Assembly: GCF_012641465.1 (NCBI RefSeq)
Contig: NZ_JABAIK010000018.1
Span: 1 to 64,000, forward strand
DNA from: Vibrio agarilyticus
Lineage (GTDB): Bacteria; Pseudomonadota; Gammaproteobacteria; Enterobacterales; Vibrionaceae
Length of the DNA: 64,000 bases
Reading direction: 5' to 3'
Part shown: in pieces, positions 1 to 8,303 of the stretch
Numbering within the stretch: the stretch's first letter is position 1
Layout of the letters: each line of letters opens with the position of its first letter
The notes under the pieces: generated by a model
Told to the model about the DNA's origin: nothing
Databases searched by the model: none
Seen by the model: only the letters and a program-made list of their open reading frames with translations
Made by a program: the position numbers and the translations under genes

Positions 1-31
1 CCTGTACTAATTGCCCGTGAGGCTTAACCAT
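1..31 (+). rRNA. 23S rRNA, 3' end (partial)
   Basis: The first 30 or so bases match the conserved 3' terminus of gammaproteobacterial 23S rRNA (CCTGTACTAATTGCCCGTGA followed by GGCTTAACC). The gene enters from the left edge of the window. The 125 bp that follow are the 23S-5S spacer. The exact mature end is estimated by comparison with E. coli from memory. Confidence 0.85.
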
Positions 32-156
32 ACAACACCCAAAGGGTTTTGATGGACTCGATTAAGAACGATTGAATGTGTAGAGAACGCATTAACGGCT
101 TTCCGAATTTTTTGCCTTCAGTTTTTAGAAGAAGCTGAAAGTAAAAGCAAGAATTT

Positions 157-276
157 TGCTTGGCGACCATAGCGATTTGGACCCACCTGATTTCCATTCC
201 GAACTCAGAAGTGAAACGAATTAGCGCCGATGGTAGTGTGGGGTTTCCCCATGTGAGAGTAGGACATCGCCAGGCT
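157..276 (+). rRNA. rrf: 5S rRNA
   Basis: This is a 120-base match to Vibrio/E. coli 5S rRNA, with complementary ends (TGCTTGGCGA at the start, CGCCAGGCTT at the end) and the conserved blocks CCGAACTCAGAAGTGAAAC and GCGCCGATGGTAGTGTGGGG. Compared with E. coli and with the Vibrio form as I remember it, the segment between CCCACCTGA and CCGAAC is one base longer and reads ATTCC where ATGCC is usual. It sits between 23S rRNA and tRNA-Asp as in a normal rRNA operon. Confidence 0.95.
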
Positions 277-333
277 TTGAACATTCATCTGCTTGAAGCG
301 CTTAAGAGATAAGACTTTAAACAGAGACCGTGT

Positions 334-410
334 GGAGCGGTAGTTCAGTTGGTTAGAATACCGGCCTGTCACGCCGGGGGTCGCGGGTTCGAGTCCCGTC
401 CGCTCCGCCA
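334..410 (+). tRNA. tRNA-Asp (GTC)
   Basis: A 77-base cloverleaf: acceptor GGAGCGG pairs with CCGCTCC, the anticodon arm CCGGC/GCCGG encloses anticodon GTC at 368-370, the T-loop is GTTCGAGTC, and CCA is encoded. It lies 57 bp after 5S rRNA, so it is probably cotranscribed with the rRNA operon. Confidence 0.98.
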
Positions 411-447
411 CTTATTCAGAGAGTCGTCTCATAAAATACGAATCAAC

Positions 448-524
<77 letters not shown>

Positions 525-529
525 TATTT

Positions 530-559
530 AAGCCTCAGCAGAAATGCTGAGGCTTTTTT
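530..559 (+). terminator. Intrinsic terminator of the rRNA/tRNA operon
   Basis: An 11-bp stem (AAGCCTCAGCA / TGCTGAGGCTT) with a GAAA tetraloop is followed by a run of T, directly after tRNA-Trp. It is a textbook rho-independent terminator. Confidence 0.93.
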
Positions 560-705
560 ATATCTGGTGCTTTTAAATGAAAACACTCAGTGCTTTCTAG
601 AACCGCGATCTTTCTTCAATGTGGTAACCTACCCACTGTTAACTCTCTAGCGTTGCTGTTTGAGTCTTTCTTTGATTAAAATATTCGCACTATCAATCGA
701 GTGAC

Positions 706-1128
706 CTATTGCTCTCTCAGGCTTAAGACATCGCAATGAGCAGCCATACGAATCAAGGTGTCAGGTTTTACAAGAAGATGAAAGTGCGGGTGGCTATGAC
801 TGACAATCACCAAGTCGACATCTAGCTGCTGTGCTAGGTGATCTATTGCCATTCCAATCGGGCCATCGACAATGTGGACTTGCTTTTGAGCGATATCCGT
901 TGCTTGAATAAGCGTTGAAATTTGATTTACAACATTTTGTTTTGCATGCTCGCTCAAGGCGTTACCTAGCTCATCGCCAAAATATATCTGATTATCTGTG
1001 TAAACCTCACCAAGATTAGTGGCGTATCCTATATGGAACTCTGTATTTAATTGATCTGCGACGGCCTTGGCTTTCAATAAGTTTTCTTTAGACTCAATAT
1101 CTAATGCATAAAGTACTTTGCGATACAT
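706..1128 (-). CDS. Universal stress protein family protein
   Basis: This 140-residue protein has a UspA-like fold signature: an N-terminal strand YRKVLYALDIE, a long helical middle, and the strand DVDLVIVSHSHPHFH near residue 105. The G-x2-G-x9-G(S/T) loop of ATP-binding UspA proteins is not seen after that strand, so it probably does not bind nucleotide in the usual way. The start has a strong ribosome-binding site (AGGAGCG) and overlaps the stop codon of the upstream HPP gene by 1 base, so the two are translationally coupled. The partner suggests a regulatory or stress role for that membrane protein, which is inference. Confidence 0.8.
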   Translation of the reverse strand: MYRKVLYALDIESKENLLKAKAVADQLNTEFHIGYATNLGEVYTDNQIYFGDELGNALSEHAKQNVVNQISTLIQATDIAQKQVHIVDGPIGMAIDHLAQQLDVDLVIVSHSHPHFHLLVKPDTLIRMAAHCDVLSLREQ

Positions 1129-1655
1129 TAACGCTCCTCCTTAGGCTTATTTACCCACGCGTATTCGAGGCGAGATACAAATGCATGATAAAGCAATGCA
1201 ATAATCACAATTAAGATTGTGCCAGTCAAAATTGGGCTTACGGCGAAGAGAATACTCGTATGGCCCCCCATCATGATTAAAATGGGGTTGCCTCCTGCCG
1301 GAGGGTGGGTCACGTTAAAGAGCAACATAAAAAAGATCCCAATACCAACCGCAAGCCCTATGGACCAGTAGTCAACGGGTAATAGGTTGGCCGCTACAAT
1401 GCCAACAATCGCTGTCGTCAAATGACCTAAAATGACATTCTTTGGTTGAGCTAAAGGGCTTTTAGGCACGCCAAACACTAAAACCATCGTCGCACCAAAG
1501 GGTGCAATAAGTGTATAGTCACCGTGCCCGACTTCATCAATGAACGCTAAAATGGCAATACATAAAGCACTGCCAATGCCAGCCACGAGTGCAATACCCC
1601 AAGGCGTTGTTGCGACTTTAGGTCGGCGTGTTTCGGGGGGAGAGTTTGTTGTCAT
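1128..1655 (-). CDS. HPP family integral membrane protein
   Basis: This 175-residue membrane protein carries the family signature THPPAGGNP near residue 116 and about four hydrophobic segments (roughly residues 19-39, 49-66, 75-110 and 130-160). HPP proteins are poorly characterised; a plastid member in plants has been linked to nitrite transport, and the bacterial role is open. It is the first gene of a two-gene unit with the universal stress protein. GGGATGG lies 10 bases before the ATG. Nothing in the sequence identifies the substrate. Confidence 0.85.
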   Translation of the reverse strand: MTTNSPPETRRPKVATTPWGIALVAGIGSALCIAILAFIDEVGHGDYTLIAPFGATMVLVFGVPKSPLAQPKNVILGHLTTAIVGIVAANLLPVDYWSIGLAVGIGIFFMLLFNVTHPPAGGNPILIMMGGHTSILFAVSPILTGTILIVIIALLYHAFVSRLEYAWVNKPKEER

Positions 1656-1797
1656 TTCGTTGCTACCATCCCATTAGGTATCGTGGGAGTATAGCTGTTC
1701 AAAAGGTGATAAGGGGTGTGAGGCCGACTCAAAGTTAAGAGTTTGTGTTTGATGAACTAGATGGCGACTGATGAATAGCGTTTATTTCACGATAGAA

Positions 1798-1826
1798 AAA
1801 GGGAGGTATTACCCTCCCTTTAATAG
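1798..1826 (-). terminator. Intrinsic terminator after pullulanase gene
   Basis: Read on the minus strand, the stem AAAGGGAGGG / ACCTCCCTTT is followed by T residues, 25 bp beyond the pullulanase stop codon. The plus-strand reading has only a short T tract, so it mainly serves the minus-strand gene. Confidence 0.8.
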
Positions 1827-1847
1827 CCAAACACTGAACGTGTTAGT

Positions 1848-4800
1848 TTAGTTTGCCGTTACAGTTAGTATCGGTGCTGTCTTATCGGCTGCGTTAAAAT
1901 GAAAGTTGTAGCTGCCTTCTTCAGGAAGAGTAATTGCAATGTCTGAGCTGCCTGCTCCTACTGCCATCGCAAACTCAGCGTCTAGTTCAATAGCACTGCC
2001 TTTATCCCCACCGAAATTTGTGGTTTTATTATTTGCATCCCAGTCTGCTGAAGCAATTTTCATTTGATAGGTGCCCGCTTTAAATTCCATATCGAGTGAG
2101 TAAACATCATCTGCGATATAGTCGAACTTTGCAGGAGAATCTGCAGCCGGTGTATCCCATGTTGTGATGGTGCCGCGTAAGAACAGTGCTGTATCTCCAA
2201 ATGTAGGTGCATCAGCTGCCTTCACAACCGAAATAGTCGGTTTTTCGATATCATCATTTTGCATATGAAGCGCATCGAAAATAAAGGTATATTTACCCGT
2301 TTCCGCAACATTGAGCTTACAGTTACCTTCCGTACCTAAATCAATTGAATCCTCGGCTTGTTCTGCCCAAGTACACGGAATATTCACAGGGTTCCAGTCT
2401 TTATCACCAAATTTGAAGTCATATTCACCTTTTTCGACAACGGTGGTGAGTGAGTAGCGACCATTTTTCAGGAATGTCATTTCCCAGGCACTATCCACAA
2501 GCGGGTCGCTATCCACAAGCCAGCCATTCATTCCGCCACGAACGTAAACCTTGGTGTCGCCGTACGGCGGAATGGCTGAAACGTCTTTGTTTTCGGTATT
2601 AACAGGTAGGCCTGCACCTTGTGCATTACCTTGAGGAAGAACAAACACTGCGGTAGTCAATGCAGGAACCGTGAATGTACTATCAGCAAAGCTTGCCTCT
2701 TTAACAGTGCCATCCGCGGATTGTTGCTGAATGGAGTGTAATACAAATCCTTCAGCGCCAGCGATTTTAGGTGTTTGTTCATCTTTTGTGGCGTTAATAA
2801 CGACCACGATAGCATCGTATTTGGTGTCGATATCGCCACCTGCACTCTTACCGTCGTCAATAGACATCACAATCAAACCTTCAGTTTGATCTTTTCCAAC
2901 GTTACGGAAGTCAACACGAGCCATGACTTCTTGTGCGCTCGGCAAACGGAACAATTCGCTGTCACTACGGATTTTGAGTAGCTCTAAGAATTGCTGTTTG
3001 GTCAGCTCGATGTCATCGGTGGTTGGTTTTGCAGTGCTATCGGTTAGAATCGTTTTGATCAGATCCCAGTTCGCGCCATCTTTGTCTTCGCGAGGTAGAC
3101 CAACGTTCCAGTTGTTGTCACTGCCATCGAAGTAAACACGGTTAAACCAGTCACCAGAGTCATAAGAGTCGCGTTGCATTGATTTTGAACGCAATAGCTC
3201 TGAGCCCATGTGAATGAACGGGATACCTTGACCTAGCATGACAGTCGATAGCGATACTGCTTGCATGCGAGCACGCTCTGCCGAAGAAACCCCAGTGCCA
3301 ATCTTATAGGCGTTATTGTCCCACAGTGTTTGGTTATCGTGTTTCGATACATAAGAAATATTTTCTGATGGATCTTTGGTGTAGCCGGCTGGCGCGCCAT
3401 TATAGTCGACGTTTTTACCCAGTTTGGTATTGCCTTCAGAGTCAAGTAACACAAAGTCTGCTAAGTTACCTGCCATACCTAAACGAACCAAATCTTGGTT
3501 GTGTAGACGGCCTGCAACAGCCTCTGCATCGGTTTTGGTTTCTTCGTTTGGATACGCGGCGTTACCAAAACCTTGGTTGAAACGGATTGGGTGTTCACCA
3601 TTGGAGTCTACGCCACCATCAAATGGGCTACCACCACGTACCGCGTCGCGAAGACGGTCAGAGAAGGTACCAATTTCAGTTCCGGCCATGTTGATTTGTG
3701 TCGCTTGGTCGAAGCGGGCATTTTGTGCTACTTCACCAAAGTCCCAACCTTCACCGTAGAACAACGTATCTTCATCAACTTTACGTACTTGTTCAAGGGC
3801 TTCAATCATGACATTTTTGGGTTGGTGTCCCATTAAGTCGAAGCGGAAGCCATCAACCTTGTACTGATCAGCCCATACCACAAGAGAATCAACCATCAGT
3901 TTACCCATCATTAGGTTTTCTGTTGCCGTGTTATCACAGCAGGTTGAGTTTTCTACGCCGCCAGTATTGACGTTCAAACGGTGATAATACCCAGGGACGA
4001 TTTTATCTAATACCGATTTATCATTGACCCCTGACGCGTTGGTGTGGTTATACACCACGTCCATGATCAATTTTAGATCCATGTCATGGGTTGCCTTGAC
4101 CATTTCACGGAATTCGAGAATACGTTTAGAACCATTGGCGTCGGTCGCATAGCTCCCTTCTGGCACCGTGTAGTGGAACGGGTCGTAACCCCAGTTGAAG
4201 CTGTCTAGCATGCGAAGATCGTTCATCAATGCTTGAGCGTCGCCTGTTTCGGGTTTGTAACCATCAAGGACATCTTCAATGATAGAGGCATTGTCTACTT
4301 TGCCACACACAGAAGCATTTTTGTTCACTTCACATAACTTGCCAATGGTATCTGTAATATCAACACGTTTTGCTTCATCTTCATCAACGGTTGCAATATC
4401 GAAAGCAGGAAGAATGTGAAGCGTCGTTAGACCTGCGTCTTTCAGCGCTTGTAGGTGAGTAACGGACTCACGCTCTGCTTCTGTTAGCGCAAGGTACTTA
4501 CCGTTGTACTCCGCACTGCCTTTGCTGTCACTGAAGCTGAAGTCGCGAAGATGAGACTCATATAGAACGTGGTCTTCATCTTTTTTTAGGGAAGGAGGCG
4601 TGTAATCATCCCAGTCAGCTGGTTTTAGATCGGCTGAATCAAGATCAACAACCTGAGAATAGAGGGAGTTTTGCGATAAGCTTAATGAGTATGGATCAGT
4701 AACTTCGCGGGTTTCAACCACGCCGGTCGTTGGATGATACACCTTGACTTGGTAGCGATAGAATTTACCAACAACATCACTTTGAGTCTCAGAGGCCCAA

Positions 4801-5870
4801 ATGCCGGTTTTCGCGTCCGCTGTCATTGCAACTTTCGCTTCTTGTTTTAAGTCAGCATCATAGATAACGAGTTCGACATTTTGGGCTGTTGGCGCCCATA
4901 ACTTAAATGTGGCGTCGTCACTTTCCACAATAGCGCCAAGCGTTTGACTAATTGCGTTACCCGCGTCTTTGGCTGAAAATACTGCGTCAAGGACGCCTGG
5001 TTTTTGTACTTGAGTGGCGGCAATCACTTCACCATCGGCGCTGTATGCGGCCATCACGATTTGTGATTTTAGGATTTCGTTGAATATGTCATCTTCTACG
5101 TCCAATTCGGCAGAATGCAGACTGGCAAGATGACGGAAGCGAGTTTTAAGCTCGTCTGAGAGCTCACCTGTGATTGTTAAATCAATGGATTTACCACCGA
5201 CGATTTGCTTGTCCTCGTCCATGGAAATACCCGCTTCAGGGCTGTAGTGAAGCTTGACGGTTTCTGCGTTGGTATTGGCTTCCCACGCGATTGTTTTCGC
5301 ATCGAGCCAGTGGGCTTTTTGACCGTCAATCGCTACTGGACGTTCTTCAATTGGCTCGTAAGAAAGTTCGCTGCTACCGTGGAAACCAAAGACGCCTTTA
5401 GAGTCACCAAGTTCATCTAACTTGAGCACCATATCATCAGCACCAAATGCTTTTTCGTCCCCCTTATGAACAACAAAGTTCATACATTTGTGAGGATCGG
5501 GTGCATCGGGATCGACCTTAAGTACGTAATACGCACCATAAGTCTCACTTATACCATCGAATGGTACAGGGTTTTCCCAAGTTGTTCCTGTCTTGGGAAT
5601 ATTCATAGCCTCTAGATCAGTACTGCTACAGGCACTGTTATTCCATAAATGTATGCCCCATCCCTCGTAATCACTTTCTGATGAGAATGATGCGACATCA
5701 CGCTTGTAATAGATCACAACTTCATTTTCACCCGCAGGGTGCAAACCGTCATTGGGCGTTGGTGTTGAATTGCCGGAACTATCACTGCCACAGCCACTGA
5801 TAACAGCAATCGAAATCAGAGGTAATACGGTTTTAGCAACCGTTGATAAGTTAAATTTTTTTTTGTCCAC
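1848..5870 (-). CDS. pulA: Pullulanase-type alpha-1,6-glucosidase, secreted lipoprotein
   Basis: This enzyme should debranch alpha-1,6 links in pullulan, glycogen or starch. It is a GH13 protein with FNWGYDP (pullulanase YNWGYDP motif), the nucleophile Asp678 in GFRFDLMGH, the acid Glu707 in YGEGWDFGE and the transition-state Asp845 in KHDN. Order: lipoprotein signal ending ISGC, N-terminal carbohydrate-binding modules (about 40-400), catalytic domain, then two C-terminal modules beginning near VYVRGGMNGW and LFLRGTITTW that look like tandem starch-binding domains. The frame opens at a GTG at 5924, but the GTG at 5870 gives an ideal signal peptide (MDKKK, hydrophobic stretch, lipobox), so I prefer 1340 residues. 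It has its own terminator and no secretion genes beside it. Confidence 0.92.
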   Translation of the reverse strand: MDKKKFNLSTVAKTVLPLISIAVISGCGSDSSGNSTPTPNDGLHPAGENEVVIYYKRDVASFSSESDYEGWGIHLWNNSACSSTDLEAMNIPKTGTTWENPVPFDGISETYGAYYVLKVDPDAPDPHKCMNFVVHKGDEKAFGADDMVLKLDELGDSKGVFGFHGSSELSYEPIEERPVAIDGQKAHWLDAKTIAWEANTNAETVKLHYSPEAGISMDEDKQIVGGKSIDLTITGELSDELKTRFRHLASLHSAELDVEDDIFNEILKSQIVMAAYSADGEVIAATQVQKPGVLDAVFSAKDAGNAISQTLGAIVESDDATFKLWAPTAQNVELVIYDADLKQEAKVAMTADAKTGIWASETQSDVVGKFYRYQVKVYHPTTGVVETREVTDPYSLSLSQNSLYSQVVDLDSADLKPADWDDYTPPSLKKDEDHVLYESHLRDFSFSDSKGSAEYNGKYLALTEAERESVTHLQALKDAGLTTLHILPAFDIATVDEDEAKRVDITDTIGKLCEVNKNASVCGKVDNASIIEDVLDGYKPETGDAQALMNDLRMLDSFNWGYDPFHYTVPEGSYATDANGSKRILEFREMVKATHDMDLKLIMDVVYNHTNASGVNDKSVLDKIVPGYYHRLNVNTGGVENSTCCDNTATENLMMGKLMVDSLVVWADQYKVDGFRFDLMGHQPKNVMIEALEQVRKVDEDTLFYGEGWDFGEVAQNARFDQATQINMAGTEIGTFSDRLRDAVRGGSPFDGGVDSNGEHPIRFNQGFGNAAYPNEETKTDAEAVAGRLHNQDLVRLGMAGNLADFVLLDSEGNTKLGKNVDYNGAPAGYTKDPSENISYVSKHDNQTLWDNNAYKIGTGVSSAERARMQAVSLSTVMLGQGIPFIHMGSELLRSKSMQRDSYDSGDWFNRVYFDGSDNNWNVGLPREDKDGANWDLIKTILTDSTAKPTTDDIELTKQQFLELLKIRSDSELFRLPSAQEVMARVDFRNVGKDQTEGLIVMSIDDGKSAGGDIDTKYDAIVVVINATKDEQTPKIAGAEGFVLHSIQQQSADGTVKEASFADSTFTVPALTTAVFVLPQGNAQGAGLPVNTENKDVSAIPPYGDTKVYVRGGMNGWLVDSDPLVDSAWEMTFLKNGRYSLTTVVEKGEYDFKFGDKDWNPVNIPCTWAEQAEDSIDLGTEGNCKLNVAETGKYTFIFDALHMQNDDIEKPTISVVKAADAPTFGDTALFLRGTITTWDTPAADSPAKFDYIADDVYSLDMEFKAGTYQMKIASADWDANNKTTNFGGDKGSAIELDAEFAMAVGAGSSDIAITLPEEGSYNFHFNAADKTAPILTVTAN

Positions 5871-5924
5871 GTTTACAAATCCATTGTTATTGAATTGATG
5901 TTTAATCGAGAAAAAGGCTAACAC

Positions 5925-6330
5925 GATGAGCTGGATGCAAACTGTGAGTGAAAATTGTCAAGTTTATTTATGGCAATAAATATCCATTTGATGTGCTCTT
6001 GATAACAAATTAGGCCCCAAGACACGAGAGAGAATGAGAGGTTAAGCACGGTTTGCTGAAGCGAAATTGGGTAGGCGTAGAGAAAAAGGAGGAGAGGGGG
6101 GGAGGAGTTGCTCAACCTGAAACTTGTGATTTGTCTCGAGAAAAAAAAGGCGATAATTATTTAGGAAAAATAAGTTGGTAAAAACAAAAGCAACAATGGA
6201 TAACCTCCGTTTGGCTATTTTTCATGTAAGGATAATAATTTGCCGCCAAATGTTGTTGAGCAAAGCTAATATTTAAAGAGGCTTGGGTATATACTCAAAT
6301 TGTTTTTTACGTTTATTTTAAAGGTATGTT
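5925..6330. other. Intergenic region between pullulanase and the DUF1904 gene
   Basis: About 400 bp with no convincing gene, containing the divergent promoters of the two flanking genes. It is AT-rich apart from a purine-rich stretch at 6081-6107. A short GGGTATA fragment at 6295-6301 resembles the end of the intergenic repeat family found elsewhere in the window. Confidence 0.6.
6086..6108 (+). promoter_or_regulatory. Candidate MalT boxes upstream of pullulanase
   Basis: GGGGAGGAGT at 6099-6108 matches 9 of 10 positions of the enteric MalT box (GGGGAKGAGG), and AAGGAGGAGA at 6086-6095 matches 7 of 10. In enterics pulA is MalT-activated, so the position about 220 bp before the preferred start is meaningful. 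Both boxes point away from the pullulanase gene and lie in a purine tract, so the match may be chance. Confidence 0.3.
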
Positions 6331-6672
6331 ATGCCTCATTTTCGATTTCGCGCGGTTCAGCCAGATCTGGTTCAGACAATTGCTAAGCCACTAACTGATA
6401 CGCTAGCACCAGTGATGAATTCACCGCGAGAAGATTTCACGTTTGAATATATTCCCAGCACTTTCTTTTTTGATGATGCGATCAGCGCGGCTTATCCTTT
6501 TGTCGAAATTCTATGGTTTGATCGTGGTCAATCAACTCAAGATCACGTGGCAAAAACAGTCACGGCGCAAGTTCGTGATGCTCTGGGCGCGGATGTGAAT
6601 GTCGCGGTGATTTTTACTGCACTCGTACCAAGTGCGTATTACGATAATGCAGTGCATTACGGTAATCCGTAA
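6331..6672 (+). CDS. DUF1904-like small conserved protein
   Basis: This 113-residue protein starts MPHFRFRAV and contains an internal FFFDD...YPFVEILWFDRG stretch. The length, N-terminal Met-Pro and alternating strand/helix pattern resemble DUF1904, a family that I recall as tautomerase-like in fold. No function is established. It has no signal peptide or membrane segment. Its end overlaps the extended reading frame of the next gene but not the signal-peptide-bearing part. Assignment is from overall resemblance and is moderate. Confidence 0.6.
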   Translation: MPHFRFRAVQPDLVQTIAKPLTDTLAPVMNSPREDFTFEYIPSTFFFDDAISAAYPFVEILWFDRGQSTQDHVAKTVTAQVRDALGADVNVAVIFTALVPSAYYDNAVHYGNP

Positions 6673-6760
6673 GTCTGAGAGCGGTGCTGTTGGCGGCTTA
6701 AGCTCTTTGGGGGCAACCTTGTTGGTGCTCATCCATAGAGCTTATTATCTTACTCATTTA

Positions 6761-7651
6761 TTGGTAAAGATCGGCTTCTACCACCTTGTTTTTACTATTA
6801 AGCGCAGCATCGTTTTTTTGTCATTGTTATCTCATTCGCTATACGCCTCTCCTTGGGAAAATATATTAGAGCCTGAGTTGCCTCCTTCGGAGTCGATCGG
6901 CAGCTACGCAAATGGCTGTCTGAAAGGTGCTCACGCATTACCATTAGAGGGAGAGGGGTATCAGGTATTGCGCCCTCAAAGAGCACGTTATTTTGCTCAT
7001 CCTACCACCATTGCTTTTATTCAAGAGTTTGCTCATCTTACCCATACAAAAACCTCACGCACTATTTTGGTCGGGGATTTATCCTTGCCTCAAGGAGGGC
7101 GATTTGCGTCAGGCCACACAAGTCATCAAAATGGGTTGGATGTCGATATTTGGCTCAGGTTACCCAAGGCGCGATGGGCGCGGCGTCAACTCGAGTTGCC
7201 TGAGCCCATGAGCGTGGTGAACCTGGACCGCTTTGAATTGAACGAAGAACGCTGGCAAACAATGCACTTTCAACTGGTGAAATTGGCTGCGTTGGACTCT
7301 CGTGTCGCACGCATTTTTGTGCATCCTACAATTAAAGATAAATTATGTCGTCAGACTAAAGAGGAATCCGACTGGCTACGAAAAATTCGTCCATGGTGGG
7401 GGCACCATTACCATATTCATGTCCGTTTAGCTTGCCCTGAGAGTGATAAGCTATGCCAAGATCAGCCATCGCCTCCTGAAGGGCCTGGATGCGGCGCTGA
7501 CCTTCGTAGCTGGTGGCCAACACCCCCACCGACAGGAGCGGTTAAAGCTGATTTGGTAAAAAATACAAACTCATCAAAAAAGCCACGCGTGTTGCCTTAT
7601 GAATGTCAGCGCCTACTCAGTAAAATAATTGAAACCGTGGACGACTTCTAA
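6761..7651 (+). CDS. mepA: Penicillin-insensitive murein DD-endopeptidase
   Basis: This periplasmic zinc peptidase cleaves D-alanyl-meso-DAP cross-links in peptidoglycan. It matches E. coli MepA throughout: SPWENI at the mature start, IGSYANGC, GGRFASGHTSHQNGLDVDIW with the metal-binding His/Asp residues, IFVHPTIK, and RPWWGHHYHIHVRLACP with the second histidine cluster. The C-terminal GPGCGAD is also conserved. The start is unclear. The tightest signal peptide begins at an ATT codon at 6797 (IKRSIVFLSLLSHSLYA), the nearest ordinary start is TTG at 6761, GTG at 6725 and ATG at 6632 also lie in frame, and none has a good ribosome-binding site. Confidence 0.88.
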   Translation: MVKIGFYHLVFTIKRSIVFLSLLSHSLYASPWENILEPELPPSESIGSYANGCLKGAHALPLEGEGYQVLRPQRARYFAHPTTIAFIQEFAHLTHTKTSRTILVGDLSLPQGGRFASGHTSHQNGLDVDIWLRLPKARWARRQLELPEPMSVVNLDRFELNEERWQTMHFQLVKLAALDSRVARIFVHPTIKDKLCRQTKEESDWLRKIRPWWGHHYHIHVRLACPESDKLCQDQPSPPEGPGCGADLRSWWPTPPPTGAVKADLVKNTNSSKKPRVLPYECQRLLSKIIETVDDF

Positions 7652-7679
7652 GACATCAGACGGTTAGCGAGCCGCCTAG

Positions 7680-7778
7680 CTAGAGAAACTTATCAGCCTT
7701 GACTACAGTGGTAATGAGGTGGAAGCGTTTTTGCGTGAAATATGTCGTTATAGAGCTAAGTTATCGCGTATGTATTAA
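7680..7778 (+). pseudogene. Possible gene remnant (32 codons, no start)
   Basis: An open stretch between a TAG at 7677 and a TAA at 7776 encodes a protein-like sequence, SLDYSGNEVEAFLREICRY, ending in KLSRMY, with a plausible amphipathic helix. It has no usable start codon. It may be the tail of a decayed gene or simply chance. The rest of 7652-7967 shows no gene. Confidence 0.2.
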
Positions 7779-7967
7779 GTACGATAAGACAGACGTTTAC
7801 CATTCAAAAAAGCCGGTGTTAATACCCACTTTCTTTAGCCGAGCCGCCGCGTTGCCGGATACTCTAATATTTTAGGCTTAGAAAACCGAAGACTTCACTA
7901 CCTGCCTGTACGCATAATGACTTGGGTATATTGCGCCAGAAATGTCGAGAACTGGGGGATGATCAAT

Positions 7968-8270
7968 ATGATATGTGCACGTGAATTTGCCGAATGGTTA
8001 ATGTTGAGATTTGAGCAAGAAAAACAGTCCATTACTATGACTCGAGAGGATGTGAACCATTTAACTGGGCGGCAGAGCTTTCATATCGGATTTGTTCATG
8101 ATGTGCACTATGAATTGATGCGCCATGGCATGGCATTTGTCACCGATATGGGGCGAGAAACGTTTCATCTCGTCTCAATTAAACAAGCGCGGCCGTGGCG
8201 TGAGTGTTTGGAGCATCAATATGAAAGGGAGTTATTTTGTAATATTTATCCGATTGAAAAGTCGGGATAA
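7968..8270 (+). CDS. Conserved-looking hypothetical protein
   Basis: I do not recognise a named family. From the ATG at 7968 the product is 100 residues (MICAREFAEWLM...), chosen because GGGGGA lies 8 bases upstream; in-frame ATGs at 7917 and 7959 lack this. The protein is soluble and helix-rich, with TREDVNHLTGRQSF suggesting a helix-turn-helix-like or adaptor segment and HYELMRHGMAFVTDMG a following helix-strand. It runs toward the trhP-yfhL pair on the other strand and converges with yfhL (33 bp between the stops). Confidence 0.6.
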   Translation: MICAREFAEWLMLRFEQEKQSITMTREDVNHLTGRQSFHIGFVHDVHYELMRHGMAFVTDMGRETFHLVSIKQARPWRECLEHQYERELFCNIYPIEKSG

Positions 8271-8303
8271 AGAAGCAGCCACCGTGAAGGCAGCTGCTGA
8301 CAT

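Noticed and set aside
24-411. Open frames across 23S/5S rRNA and tRNA-Asp
   Set aside because: They run through clearly identified rRNA and tRNA genes, mostly antisense.
6081-6107. Purine-rich stretch as a ribosome-binding site cluster or G-quadruplex
   Set aside because: No start codon in suitable position, and the G runs do not form four spaced tracts.
7711-7875. Short frame starting MRWKRFCVKYVV after mepA
   Set aside because: No ribosome-binding site and no recognisable protein features; a different frame in the same region looks more protein-like but lacks a start.
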